Assembly: GCA_964494085.1 (NCBI GenBank)
Contig: CAZBQJ010000003.1
Span: forward strand, 1 to 64,000
Direction: 5' to 3'
DNA length: 64,000 nt
Source of the DNA: CAZBQJ01 sp964494085
Lineage (GTDB): Bacteria; Patescibacteriota; Gracilibacteria; UBA1369
The notes beneath the pieces are model-generated. The model searched no databases. It saw only the letters and a program-made list of their open reading frames with translations, and had not been told where the DNA came from. Position numbers and translations under genes: made by a program. Positions 1 through 8,446 of the stretch are shown in pieces. Position 1 is the first letter of the stretch. Each line of letters opens with the position of its first letter.

Positions 1-393
1 CTCTACCTTCTCCCTACTATTAGATTCCAATTTGAGGAATAGTCAATATCTTGCCAGCGGCCTCTGGGATGTCGACTTCGTCAGCCTGCGCGGGAGCAAT
101 ACTGATGTTCAGTTTGTTAGTGTTCGGGTCCGGTCTTCGGTGAGGGTTTTATAACTTTGGCTTTTGCCTTTTCCAACTCTGTAAAAAATATGGACGCCGC
201 ACACTTCTGCCCGGGCAAAGCCAAAACAAAATAAACTTCCAATTTAATCAAGACATTCAAGACCAGCTCATAAAATTGCAACAGCAAGGCCACGATCTGA
301 ATGAAAATCAAAAAAGTCCTGCCCCAAGGATGTAGAGGATTTGACAGCAACGCTCATTTCCAGCTACATAAAGACTACTGTAACCATTCCCCA
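1..393. other. Left-edge region, coding status unresolved
   Basis: No gene can be assigned with confidence. On the plus strand a frame is open from position 2 to a stop at 152-154, and a second frame is open from 144 to a stop at 333-335. The second ends in a hydrophilic Q/N/D-rich stretch that looks like a protein tail. Together they could be the end of a gene entering from the left with a frameshift near 144-154. On the minus strand there is a hydrophobic 77-codon frame (350 to 117) and a plausible tail in another frame ending at about 24. I cannot decide between these readings. Confidence 0.3.
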
Positions 394-1467
394 GTGAAAA
401 TTGCCGTTCTTGCCTCCGGAGGCGTCGATAGTTCGGTTGTCCTCAAACTTTTGCAGGAGCAGGGGCATCAGATCACGGCTTTTTATCTGAAAATCTGGCT
501 GGAGGATGAATTGAGCTTTCTGGGCGATTGCCCTTGGGAAGAGGATTTGGCTTATCTGCGCAAAATCTGTACAGAAAATAACATTCCTCTACAAATCATT
601 AATCTTCAAAAAAAATATCATCAGGAGGTCGTGACTTATGCACTGCGTGAAATCCGTGCAGGACGTACGCCCAATTCTGACCTGCTCTGTAATTCACAAA
701 TTAAATTCGGTAAATTTTATCAGGCCATTGGTGACGAATTCGATCTGGTTGCCTCAGGCCACTACGCCGATAAATTTATCGAGAATCCAGGGACCAACAC
801 AGCAAAGCATTTCCTCAAAATCGCCAAAGATACCTTCAAAGATCAAACTTATTTCCTGGCTAATCTCAGTGAAACCCAGCTTCGTCGGGCGATTTTCCCT
901 TTGGGGCCGTATCTGAAATCTGAAGTTAGATCCCTCGCCCGGCAATTCAATCTCCCCAATCAAGCCCGCAAAGATAGCCAAGGGATCTGCTTTCTGGGTA
1001 ATATCAAATACCATGATTTCGTCAAATATCACCTCGGCGAAAATCCCGGTGATTTAGTCGATCAGGATACCGGTAAAAAAATGGGCACACACAAAGGATA
1101 TTGGTTTTACACCATCGGTCAACGCAAGGGGATAGAGCTTTCCGGCGGCCCTTGGTATGTGGTGAAAAAGGATGTCACCAAAAACATCATTTACATTTCC
1201 AATCATTATCACCAATCTGCCGATTCTCGCGATCATTTCGAAATCACCGACCTTCATTGGATCACCGAAAAACCAACAGCTTCTCAGCTCGCTAATCTGC
1301 AGGTCAAAGTGCGCCATGGCGAAAAATCCTACCCGGCCATCCTCACTTCTATCACTCCCACCTCTGCTCAGGTCCAGATCCAAGGCTCGGATCAGGGCTT
1401 CGCAGCCGGCCAATTCGCGGTTTTTTATTCCGGTCAGTTATGTCTCGGCTGCGCTACCATCCAGTAA
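394..1467 (+). CDS. mnmA: tRNA-specific 2-thiouridylase MnmA
   Basis: Adenylates and thiolates U34 of Lys, Glu and Gln tRNAs in the cytoplasm to make 2-thiouridine, using sulfur relayed from a cysteine desulfurase. Visible are the PP-loop SGGVDSS at residues 8-14, the first catalytic cysteine in LLCN (C99), and the second in DSQGICFLG (C199); these match the usual MnmA spacing. The 357-residue length is typical. An in-frame ATG at 301 would add 31 residues of unlikely sequence that also overlaps an upstream reading frame, so I prefer the GTG at 394, although no clear ribosome binding site is seen for either. A cysteine desulfurase (sufS) lies at 45 kb and could supply sulfur; that link is inference. 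Confidence 0.93.
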   Translation: MKIAVLASGGVDSSVVLKLLQEQGHQITAFYLKIWLEDELSFLGDCPWEEDLAYLRKICTENNIPLQIINLQKKYHQEVVTYALREIRAGRTPNSDLLCNSQIKFGKFYQAIGDEFDLVASGHYADKFIENPGTNTAKHFLKIAKDTFKDQTYFLANLSETQLRRAIFPLGPYLKSEVRSLARQFNLPNQARKDSQGICFLGNIKYHDFVKYHLGENPGDLVDQDTGKKMGTHKGYWFYTIGQRKGIELSGGPWYVVKKDVTKNIIYISNHYHQSADSRDHFEITDLHWITEKPTASQLANLQVKVRHGEKSYPAILTSITPTSAQVQIQGSDQGFAAGQFAVFYSGQLCLGCATIQ

Positions 1468-1578
1468 AAAAGCTTGTAAGAAGCGGGAAATAAGAATAAT
1501 CAGTTTCGAGCGAATCTGGGAAAAATGGACCCGTTGAACGAAGAGTAATTTTGTATATTTTCCAGATTTTCCCAAAAC

Positions 1579-1606
1579 TTGAATAAATTGCAATTCATGG
1601 TAGAAT
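1579..1606 (+). promoter_or_regulatory. Putative sigma70-type promoter for the RSH gene
   Basis: A -35 box TTGAAT (1579-1584), a 16-bp spacer and a -10 box TAGAAT (1601-1606) would start transcription near 1613. It overlaps the first possible start codons of the next gene and so supports the ATG at 1642 as the real start. Confidence 0.5.
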
Positions 1607-1641
1607 TGAATAATCTGATATACAGATCATTTCCATCAGCC

Positions 1642-4056
1642 ATGTTAGCAGTCAAAGTCGAAAAATTATTGGAGACTCTGGAAAAAAAATACAAGGTTGA
1701 CTTGGATGGTTTAATCACGACTATAGAAAGCTACAATCCCGACTTCGATGAACAGAAATTCCGGGAGGCTTTTATCTTTGCCGCGATTGCCCATGATGGC
1801 CAGGTTCGCAAACAAGAAAATCTACCCTACATTATCCATCCTTTTGAAACAGCGAAAATCCTCACTCAAATCCATGCTGATGAGCCGACTTTGATCGCTG
1901 CTCTGCTTCATGATGTTCCTGAGGACACCGATTACACTCTCGAACAAATCGAGGCCCGTTTTGGTAAGCAGGTTGCCTATATGGTAGAAGGCATTACCAA
2001 ACTCTCCAAAGTGCATTATCGACATGATATGCAGCAGCGTGATATTGAAAGTATGAAAAAATTATTCATTCATGTCGCCGAGGATCCGCGCACCATGTTG
2101 ATCAAACTGGCTGACCGCCTGCATAACATGCGCACTCTGGAATACATGGATGTTCCGGAGAAACGTTTGCGTAAAGCCCGTGAAACTCTGGAAATTTTCA
2201 CCCCCATTGCCAATTTACTTGGTATCAAGGAATTGCAGTCCGAGCTGGAAGACCTCTGTTTTCTGAACCTCTATCCGGAAGACTATGCAAAATTGAAAGC
2301 CAAAAATCAGCTGTCACGCAAAAATAATGCCAAATATCTGGATCGGATGATCGAGGATACTGAACGTGAGCTCAAAGAACACAAAATCGATGCTATCATC
2401 TATTCCTATCAGGAAAATCTTTATAGTACTTATAAGCGCATGCGCCAGGACAATCGAAGCATCGATGAACTGGAAGTTACTTTATTGATCAACATCATTG
2501 TCCAGGAAATCCCCGCCTGCTACGAATCTTTGGGAGTAGTCCATAGCCTCTACAAACTCAAACCTGGTAAATTTAAGGATTATATTTCTCTGCCCAAAGC
2601 CAATGGTTATCGGAGCATTCATACTACCGTCTTTGGTTACAAAGGGATCACCACCAAATTTTGCATCCGCACCACTCAGATGCATTTTGAAACTCAATAC
2701 GGTATAGCAGCCAGCTATTTCAGTGCTGACAATAAAAAACGTAAATTATTCTCTTCCGAAGATCCCCGTTCGCATTGGGTGGAAGAAGTGATGCAAATTC
2801 AACAGGAACAAAATGTCGAATCACATTATTTTGATGAATTGAAAAACTTCGTTTTTCAGGATCGTATCAATGTTCTTACCCCTCGCGGTGAAACAGTTGA
2901 TTTACCCATCGAAGCAACCTGCATCGATTTTGCCTACAGCATCCATACCGAAGTAGGGAATAGAGCAATCCGTGCTGTGGTAAATGGTAATAATGTTCCG
3001 CTGGACTATCACCTGAAAAAGGGCGATGTCGTGAAAATTATTACCACTGATTACTCCAAGAGCCCTAGTTATGAATGGCTTAGTTTCGCCAAAACTCCTC
3101 TAGCTCGAAAGAAAATGAAGGAGTTTTTTAAAAGAGAAAATTATTCCTCCAAAGTACAAGTAGGGAGAAAAATGCTTCAAAAGGAATTCGATCGCGCCGG
3201 TTTGGGAATCATTAGTAATTTTTCCAAATGGAAGATTCAAAAAATCTCTGAATCCCATCCCGCCCTCAATATTCAGACCACTGAAGATATCCTTGTTCAC
3301 CTGGCCGAGGGATCTATCTCAACCCTGGAATTAATCACTAGTTTTTATCCTCCTGCACCGGTGCCCAAGGTTCTGTCAGAAGGCCAGGACCAGTTGATCG
3401 CCAAGCGCAAAATGACCAAGCTAAGTATCAAAGTCGTTTGCGATACCACCGTTAATTTCGCTGATTTAGCCAATATTCTGCAGAAACGCAAAGAGAATAT
3501 TTTCCTGCTTTCCGGAGAAACCAAATATAATTTTTTCAAAAATAAAATCATCTATCGGGCCACCATGCTGGTCTCGGGCTATAAAGATGTTTCCAATATC
3601 TGTCGTGATTTAGAAAATCTCAGTGGCGTAGAGGAAGTTCAACGACTTTTTTTGGTCAGGAAAGTTCTTTTCTTCCTGGGAAGTATCTTTACTTTCATTG
3701 TCTGGGCTTTCCACCCCCTGGCTCTGTATCACTTGACCTATCTGTTTGAGGGGCCGGCAGACCTGAAGCGGTTACTGGCCAATATTGTTTTATTCGCCGG
3801 CCTATTCATCCTTTTTGGCCTAATCTTTCTCCTGAAGCAATACACAGAAAACAGTTTCCCTGAATTGCGCGACACGAATCGCCTGTGGCAGGTTACCTAT
3901 ACCTTGAGTTGTTTTGCTTTGATGACTATTTTCCTGGAAATATACTTGATTAAACCGAGTATCGATTGGGTCTGGGTTCTGGGCAGCGTTGTGCTGATCT
4001 TTGCCTACCTGACCGGCCAATATATTTACTACCGGGACAAGAATACCAAGGATTAA
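1642..4056 (+). CDS. RelA/SpoT homologue, probable ppGpp hydrolase with membrane C-terminus
   Basis: Long RSH-family protein of about 804 residues from this ATG; in-frame TTG 1579 and ATG 1597 lie inside the predicted promoter. The HD hydrolase domain keeps its metal and catalytic residues: H66 in YIIHP, HD 90-91 with E94/D95 in HDVPEDT, and D158 in LADRLHNM. The synthetase domain (about 250-360) still has NGYRSIHTT, but the usual R-x-K before the YSxY motif reads Y-Q-E, the Asp before the LLAVR-type strand is Val, its Arg is Asn, and the Glu of EVQIRT is Lys (KFCIRT). TGS (about 409-469) and ACT-like (about 591-669) domains follow. Four predicted membrane segments (about 676-702, 712-732, 749-771, 776-794) end the protein. 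I infer a hydrolase-only, membrane-bound enzyme. Confidence 0.88.
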   Translation: MLAVKVEKLLETLEKKYKVDLDGLITTIESYNPDFDEQKFREAFIFAAIAHDGQVRKQENLPYIIHPFETAKILTQIHADEPTLIAALLHDVPEDTDYTLEQIEARFGKQVAYMVEGITKLSKVHYRHDMQQRDIESMKKLFIHVAEDPRTMLIKLADRLHNMRTLEYMDVPEKRLRKARETLEIFTPIANLLGIKELQSELEDLCFLNLYPEDYAKLKAKNQLSRKNNAKYLDRMIEDTERELKEHKIDAIIYSYQENLYSTYKRMRQDNRSIDELEVTLLINIIVQEIPACYESLGVVHSLYKLKPGKFKDYISLPKANGYRSIHTTVFGYKGITTKFCIRTTQMHFETQYGIAASYFSADNKKRKLFSSEDPRSHWVEEVMQIQQEQNVESHYFDELKNFVFQDRINVLTPRGETVDLPIEATCIDFAYSIHTEVGNRAIRAVVNGNNVPLDYHLKKGDVVKIITTDYSKSPSYEWLSFAKTPLARKKMKEFFKRENYSSKVQVGRKMLQKEFDRAGLGIISNFSKWKIQKISESHPALNIQTTEDILVHLAEGSISTLELITSFYPPAPVPKVLSEGQDQLIAKRKMTKLSIKVVCDTTVNFADLANILQKRKENIFLLSGETKYNFFKNKIIYRATMLVSGYKDVSNICRDLENLSGVEEVQRLFLVRKVLFFLGSIFTFIVWAFHPLALYHLTYLFEGPADLKRLLANIVLFAGLFILFGLIFLLKQYTENSFPELRDTNRLWQVTYTLSCFALMTIFLEIYLIKPSIDWVWVLGSVVLIFAYLTGQYIYYRDKNTKD

Positions 4057-4078
4057 AGGATTAGTGAAAAAGTAAAAT

Positions 4079-4097
4079 CTCCCTCGCTCGACGGGAG
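4079..4097. terminator. Weak bidirectional hairpin between convergent genes
   Basis: CTCCC and GGGAG form a 5-bp stem with an 8-nt loop, followed on the plus side by CCCTTTTATT and on the minus side by ATTTTACTTTTT. It lies in the 77-bp gap between the convergent RSH and ychF genes, which is where a shared terminator would be expected. The short stem makes this tentative. Confidence 0.35.
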
Positions 4098-4133
4098 CCC
4101 TTTTATTCCCGAATTTGCTCGGAAGTTTCGCCC

Positions 4134-5222
4134 TTAGCTCCCATGTCGGAAATGCATGATATCGCCATCATGAACGACGTAATCCTTGCCTTCCAGTCGG
4201 AGCAGGCCCTTTTCTTTGGCGGCTTGTTCAGAACCGGCAGTCACGAAATCTTCATAGGAAATAACTTCCGCTCTGATAAAAGTCCTCTCAAAATCAGTAT
4301 GAATTACTCCCGCTGCCTGTGGTGCAGTATCACCTTTATGGATGGTCCAGGCGCGCACTTCTTTCACACCGGCGGTAAAATAAGTCATCAAACCCAAAGT
4401 ATCATAAGCCGCATGGATAAGTGCATTCAATCCACTTTCTTTAATTCCCAGATCATTCAAAAAGTCTGAGGCTTCTTCTTCAGTGAAATTAATCAACTCT
4501 TCTTCTATTCTGGCGCAAATCGGAATCACTTTGGCCGATTCTGGCAACCCCAAATCTTTGGCCACCTGTTCAGGAATAATTGTGCTCAAATCATTCTCCC
4601 CACTATTCAGAATATATAGAAATGGCTTGGCTGTGAGTAGATGTAGATCTTTTAATTCAGCCAATTGTTCATCGCTGAAATCCAAATCCCTGGCCATTTT
4701 GCCGGTTTGAAGTCCGTTATCCAGTTTTTCAATCAAGGCCGCATATAATAATTTCTTCTTATCTCCCGATTTAGCATCATTTTTCGCCTTTCCCAAGCGC
4801 TTCTGTACTGTCTGTAAATCAGCCAAAATTAACTCGGTTTCAATTACTTCCAAATCTCTTTTGGCATCGACGCCACCATGTACATGAACCACATTGTCGT
4901 CTTTAAAAATACGCAACACTTGCCCAATAGCATCTACTTCTCGAATATGTGCCAAGAATTGATTCCCCAGGCCTTCACCTTCCGAGGCTCCCTTCACCAA
5001 ACCGGCAATGTCTACAAACTCCACTACGGCTGGCAAAACTCTTTCCGGCGTAACCAGCTCCTCCAATTTCTTCAAACGCGGATCAGGTACTTCTACCACA
5101 CCAACATTTGGATCAATTGTACAAAATGGATAATTCGCCGCCATCGCACTGCTCGATTTGGTCAAAGCATTGAAAAGAGTTGATTTGCCCACATTTGGTA
5201 GTCCCACAATTCCAATTTTCAT
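4134..5222 (-). CDS. ychF: Redox-regulated ATPase YchF (Obg/OLA1 family)
   Basis: Cytosolic P-loop NTPase that associates with ribosomes; family members prefer ATP. The P-loop GLPNVGKST is at residues 7-15, DIAGLVKGAS is the G3 region, and the specificity motif reads N-x-x-E (NSGE) rather than the GTPase NKxD, which fits ATP use. The C-terminal TGS domain ends in the family signature DYVVHDGDIMHFRHGS. At 362 residues it is full length. It lies 40 bp downstream of cdaR on the same strand, probably in one transcript with cdaA-cdaR. Confidence 0.95.
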   Translation of the reverse strand: MKIGIVGLPNVGKSTLFNALTKSSSAMAANYPFCTIDPNVGVVEVPDPRLKKLEELVTPERVLPAVVEFVDIAGLVKGASEGEGLGNQFLAHIREVDAIGQVLRIFKDDNVVHVHGGVDAKRDLEVIETELILADLQTVQKRLGKAKNDAKSGDKKKLLYAALIEKLDNGLQTGKMARDLDFSDEQLAELKDLHLLTAKPFLYILNSGENDLSTIIPEQVAKDLGLPESAKVIPICARIEEELINFTEEEASDFLNDLGIKESGLNALIHAAYDTLGLMTYFTAGVKEVRAWTIHKGDTAPQAAGVIHTDFERTFIRAEVISYEDFVTAGSEQAAKEKGLLRLEGKDYVVHDGDIMHFRHGS

Positions 5223-5262
5223 AATTCTAAAATTTAAGTTGCGACCAGCATAACAGAATTTC

Positions 5263-6267
5263 CTAAAATTTCACTGTTACATTTGCCGGACTGAGTTCAA
5301 TTATTTTTAATTCCAGATTAGCTGGTTTAACCAGGTCATCCACTTTGATTTGATAATTACCTTTCACTATATCTTTACTATGAATAACCAGTGACAGGGA
5401 GCCTTTATCAATCTTTTCAATGTCCGCTGGCAGGCCTTCTACAGTTACCAATATATTGGCTGGCAGCAATTCTTTAACAGCAGACTTCAGCGAGTCTTCA
5501 GGCACGACTTTCACCATCAGCGTTTTTCTCTGACTGCCCGCCTCCATTGGAATAGTTTCGCTATTTCCTACCGTCACCCCATTATTCGTCAAATCAGGTA
5601 TGTCGGGGGTGTCTTTGGGGACTTTTCTAACCTGAATCTCCACTTGGACTGTTGGAGGATCAAAGCTAACAGTTTTACCTGCCAATTTCCATTCAGCCGG
5701 GGCCTCCAAAGTTATCTTACGGCTGAAATCAGCATTTTCGGACCCGTCTAAACTGATTTTCAGTCCGATTTCCTTGATATTGGTTATGGCACTGGACGCT
5801 CCACTCAATTTTACTTTCTCCAAGTCCATTTTCACTTCTTTTACTTCAAAACCCTTGGCCGGTTGGCCGGAGACCGCAGTCTTCAGACTGATATCTTTAC
5901 TGGTAATCGCTTCCAGTCGTAAAGCCACCAAAGGTGGTTCCACATCCACAATGTTTATCTTTGAATCTTTACTGTTGTAATGAACAGGTAATTGATATTC
6001 ACCTTCACCTAAGCCTTTGGCATCGATATACAGGTCAAAATCATTAACATTCAATGTATTGATAGCTCCATCAGTTGATTTGTAGCGGAGCTGGGCCGGA
6101 CTGATTTCATTGGCTACACTGACGTTCTGTCCCAAATTCACGACCTTGATCGCTAAAGGCTGAGGGAAAAGATAAACATAATTTTCCACACCTACCACAA
6201 AAAACCACAATACCAATGCTGAGATCAATGACAAGGCCTTAATACTCATATTTCTAAAAATCTTCAT
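5263..6267 (-). CDS. cdaR: YbbR-domain protein, CdaA regulator
   Basis: Membrane-anchored, mostly extracytoplasmic regulator of the diadenylate cyclase. An N-terminal membrane segment (about 9-30) is followed by roughly three YbbR-like repeats of about 80-90 residues (around 35-120, 125-215, 240-334). The start codon overlaps the stop of cdaA by four bases (ATGA), indicating translational coupling. YbbR proteins encoded next to CdaA bind it and modulate c-di-AMP synthesis in Firmicutes; the same role here is inferred from order and domains. At 334 residues it is a little shorter than Bacillus CdaR. Confidence 0.88.
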   Translation of the reverse strand: MKIFRNMSIKALSLISALVLWFFVVGVENYVYLFPQPLAIKVVNLGQNVSVANEISPAQLRYKSTDGAINTLNVNDFDLYIDAKGLGEGEYQLPVHYNSKDSKINIVDVEPPLVALRLEAITSKDISLKTAVSGQPAKGFEVKEVKMDLEKVKLSGASSAITNIKEIGLKISLDGSENADFSRKITLEAPAEWKLAGKTVSFDPPTVQVEIQVRKVPKDTPDIPDLTNNGVTVGNSETIPMEAGSQRKTLMVKVVPEDSLKSAVKELLPANILVTVEGLPADIEKIDKGSLSLVIHSKDIVKGNYQIKVDDLVKPANLELKIIELSPANVTVKF

Positions 6268-7133
6268 TGCTGTTCACGGTAAACAAGTTTTTTGTCCTTC
6301 TTCTTTTTGGTTTTGGGTGAAAGGACAATTTTTAATAATTGTTGCAGTCTGGCCAAATCAATATTTTTTTCCAATCGGCCATTTTTGACAAAGCTGATTG
6401 CCCCCCGTTCTTCGGAAACAACTACTACACTGGCATCAGTATGATCTGTCAGGCCAATGGCAGCCTTATGTCGAGTCCCCAAGTTCTTGTCTTTGTTATC
6501 GAAGCTGGTCGGCAGAATACAGGCAGCTGCCGCAACTCTTCCATCCACAATGATTACTGCTCCGTCATGCAGGGGGCCTTTGCCATGGAAAATTGAAATC
6601 AGTAATTCTTTGTTCACTACGGAATCAATTTTTACGCCATTCTCAATATATTCCTTGAGGGGAATGTCATGTTGGAAAACAATCAAGCCACCCTCTTTGT
6701 TTTTCACTAAAAACTCACAGCTTTCTACAATAGCCGAAGCCAAATTATCCAAAGCCACTTCCTTTTCACTGGATAAAAATTTGGTATTACCAAGTCTTTC
6801 CAAAGCCATTCTTAATTCTTGTTGGAAGATAATCGGAATTGAAACCAATAAAACAGTAAAGAACCTGTCCAAAATCCAGCCGACAGTTAAGAGGTTTAGA
6901 GTTTTGCTGAACAGGAAAACCAAACTGATCATGATTAAACCCAGCAATATGCTGACGGCCCGAGAGCCTCTGAGCAAAGAGAAAATATAATAAAGAATAG
7001 CCGCAACAATCACGACATCCAGAACAGCTTGCCATGGGGCGACATTGGCGTAAACCAGATTTCGCCAAAATTCCCCAGTCAGATTAACGATTTGGGTAAT
7101 CTCAGCGGCGATGATGTTACTCAGAAACTCCAT
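6264..7133 (-). CDS. cdaA: Diadenylate cyclase CdaA
   Basis: Membrane enzyme making the second messenger c-di-AMP from two ATP. Three membrane segments in the first 105 residues (about 35-53, 58-76, 85-103) precede the DAC domain. The catalytic motifs DGA (190-192, in GPLHDGAVII) and RHK (221-223, in place of the common RHR) are visible. Length of 289 residues is close to the family norm. It is the first gene of a cdaA-cdaR-ychF cluster, with a good promoter at 7156-7184. c-di-AMP normally controls potassium and osmolyte transport and wall homeostasis; no target is recognisable in this window. Confidence 0.93.
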   Translation of the reverse strand: MEFLSNIIAAEITQIVNLTGEFWRNLVYANVAPWQAVLDVVIVAAILYYIFSLLRGSRAVSILLGLIMISLVFLFSKTLNLLTVGWILDRFFTVLLVSIPIIFQQELRMALERLGNTKFLSSEKEVALDNLASAIVESCEFLVKNKEGGLIVFQHDIPLKEYIENGVKIDSVVNKELLISIFHGKGPLHDGAVIIVDGRVAAAACILPTSFDNKDKNLGTRHKAAIGLTDHTDASVVVVSEERGAISFVKNGRLEKNIDLARLQQLLKIVLSPKTKKKKDKKLVYREQQ

Positions 7134-7155
7134 TCTAAAGCGCTATTTTATCCCC

Positions 7156-7184
7156 ATTCTAGGGGAATATCCGGAATTTGCCAA
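7156..7184 (-). promoter_or_regulatory. Putative promoter for the cdaA operon
   Basis: On the minus strand a -35 box TTGGCA (7184-7179), a 17-bp spacer and a -10 box TAGAAT (7161-7156) sit 23 bp upstream of the cdaA ATG. Box quality and spacing are near consensus. Confidence 0.6.
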
Positions 7185-7187
7185 ATA

Positions 7188-7220
7188 AAAAGACCGGCCA
7201 CTCAAGCTGGCCGGTCTTTT
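7188..7220. terminator. Strong bidirectional rho-independent terminator
   Basis: A perfect 13-bp stem (AAAAGACCGGCCA at 7188-7200 with TGGCCGGTCTTTT at 7208-7220) and a 7-nt loop, with A/T runs on both flanks. It lies just after the stop of the cupredoxin-like gene (minus strand) and before the cdaA promoter, so it should separate the two transcripts. Confidence 0.85.
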
Positions 7221-7260
7221 CTAATTATGAATCTAGCAACAAGTTGCCAGACAGTCGGAA

Positions 7261-8388
7261 CTATTTTTGGAAAACCTTGGCTAATTTCTTTCTATTTAAC
7301 CAAATAATGCCAATCAGCATCAGCATATACAGATCTTCGGCCGGACCGGTCTTACTCAATTTGGAAGGGGTTGTAACATCTGTCGGAGCTGCTTCATGTA
7401 AAGCCTGATCGGCTGCAGTCACAGCTGCCAGGGTTGCCAATTCTGCGGCAGTCCTATCCACTGTTGGCGGAACATCACTGGTCACTGTTGTTTCCGGTGT
7501 GAACGCGCTACTTAAAATTGAATCTATGTCAGCCACTGTTGTTGTTGCATTTTCAGTAGCAGAATTATCTGAGCCAGTACTTGTCGCTACAGCTTCTGTA
7601 GAAGTGGAATCACTTGTTACATTGTCTCCTGCGCCTACTTTGATAGTCGCTTTCAGGGCTGGATTGTAGGTTGAATAATATTCAAAATCAGCATCCTGAT
7701 CAAATTTATAACTAAATGTTTGGCCGCTGGTCAGAACCGGACTGGCAAAACTTTCACCATTCGAGGAGGTTCCGATAATTGTTTGGTCTTCAGTGCTGGT
7801 ATTGGTCCAGACTACCGTGGTTCCCTTATCGACAGTCAAGGTGGCAGGGTCAAATCCAAACAAAGAGACATCAACGCTGGTGCTTTGTCCGGTTGGCTGA
7901 TCAGTTGCAGTTGAATCAGCGCCACTATCTGCCACAGTATTCGATGCCAGGTCAGCATCTGTAGAAGTTATACCCGATATTGTGCTGTTCGAATCCAAAA
8001 AATCGGTTTTTAATTGAATCGGCTCTTGCACCCAATAAGCAGCATAACCAGCTATACCGACAATCACTAAAGTAGCCAGTATCTTTATCTTGGTTCCGGA
8101 AGAAACTTTCTCATCCTCGTGAATCTCTTCAGCTGAAGCAGGATCTTCTTGAGCCATATTGTGAGGTATGTCCATTTCTGTGACCGGCTCTCCATCCGAC
8201 TGTGCTTCAACCCCAGCCGCAGGCGTTGTTTCAAACCCAACCGCAGGCGTTGTTTCAAACATCGTCATTTGGCCCGGATCAATCGGTGTTGAAGTATTCA
8301 GATGAAAGACGCTGTTCTCGTCGCCATTGGTATGAGCATCGTTATTGGTATTAGCGTCGTTGTTTGTAATATTATTAGTATCTGTCAT
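7261..8388 (-). CDS. Membrane protein with degenerate cupredoxin domain and sorting-like tail
   Basis: About 375 residues. An acidic, N/T-rich N-terminus containing a tandem FETTPAVG/FETTPAAG repeat is followed by a membrane segment (about 103-119), a Ser/Thr/Asp-rich linker, a cupredoxin-like domain (about 171-253), another S/T-rich stretch and a C-terminal LSKTGP motif, short hydrophobic segment and basic end (RKK). The tail resembles LPxTG-type sorting signals. In the cupredoxin fold the positions normally holding copper ligands read differently: VWTNTSTEDQT lacks the first His, and YYSTYNPAL has Ser, Asn and Leu where Cys, His and Met are usual. It therefore probably does not bind type 1 copper. 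The ATG at 8388 is preferred over an upstream in-frame start because the promoter at 8418-8446 lies between them. Role unknown. Confidence 0.7.
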   Translation of the reverse strand: MTDTNNITNNDANTNNDAHTNGDENSVFHLNTSTPIDPGQMTMFETTPAVGFETTPAAGVEAQSDGEPVTEMDIPHNMAQEDPASAEEIHEDEKVSSGTKIKILATLVIVGIAGYAAYWVQEPIQLKTDFLDSNSTISGITSTDADLASNTVADSGADSTATDQPTGQSTSVDVSLFGFDPATLTVDKGTTVVWTNTSTEDQTIIGTSSNGESFASPVLTSGQTFSYKFDQDADFEYYSTYNPALKATIKVGAGDNVTSDSTSTEAVATSTGSDNSATENATTTVADIDSILSSAFTPETTVTSDVPPTVDRTAAELATLAAVTAADQALHEAAPTDVTTPSKLSKTGPAEDLYMLMLIGIIWLNRKKLAKVFQK

Positions 8389-8417
8389 ATTTGTTTTTAT
8401 TTTGAATAAATCTTCAC

Positions 8418-8446
8418 ATTGTAGCACAAAAACACCCTTTTTTTAA
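8418..8446 (-). promoter_or_regulatory. Putative extended -10 promoter
   Basis: On the minus strand TTAAAA (8446-8441), a 17-bp spacer and TACAAT (8423-8418), preceded by TGC to give the extended -10 form TGCTACAAT. It lies 30 bp upstream of the ATG at 8388. Confidence 0.5.

Noticed and set aside
6457..6990. 177-codon plus-strand frame opposite cdaA
   Set aside because: Antisense shadow of a well-supported gene with clear DAC motifs.
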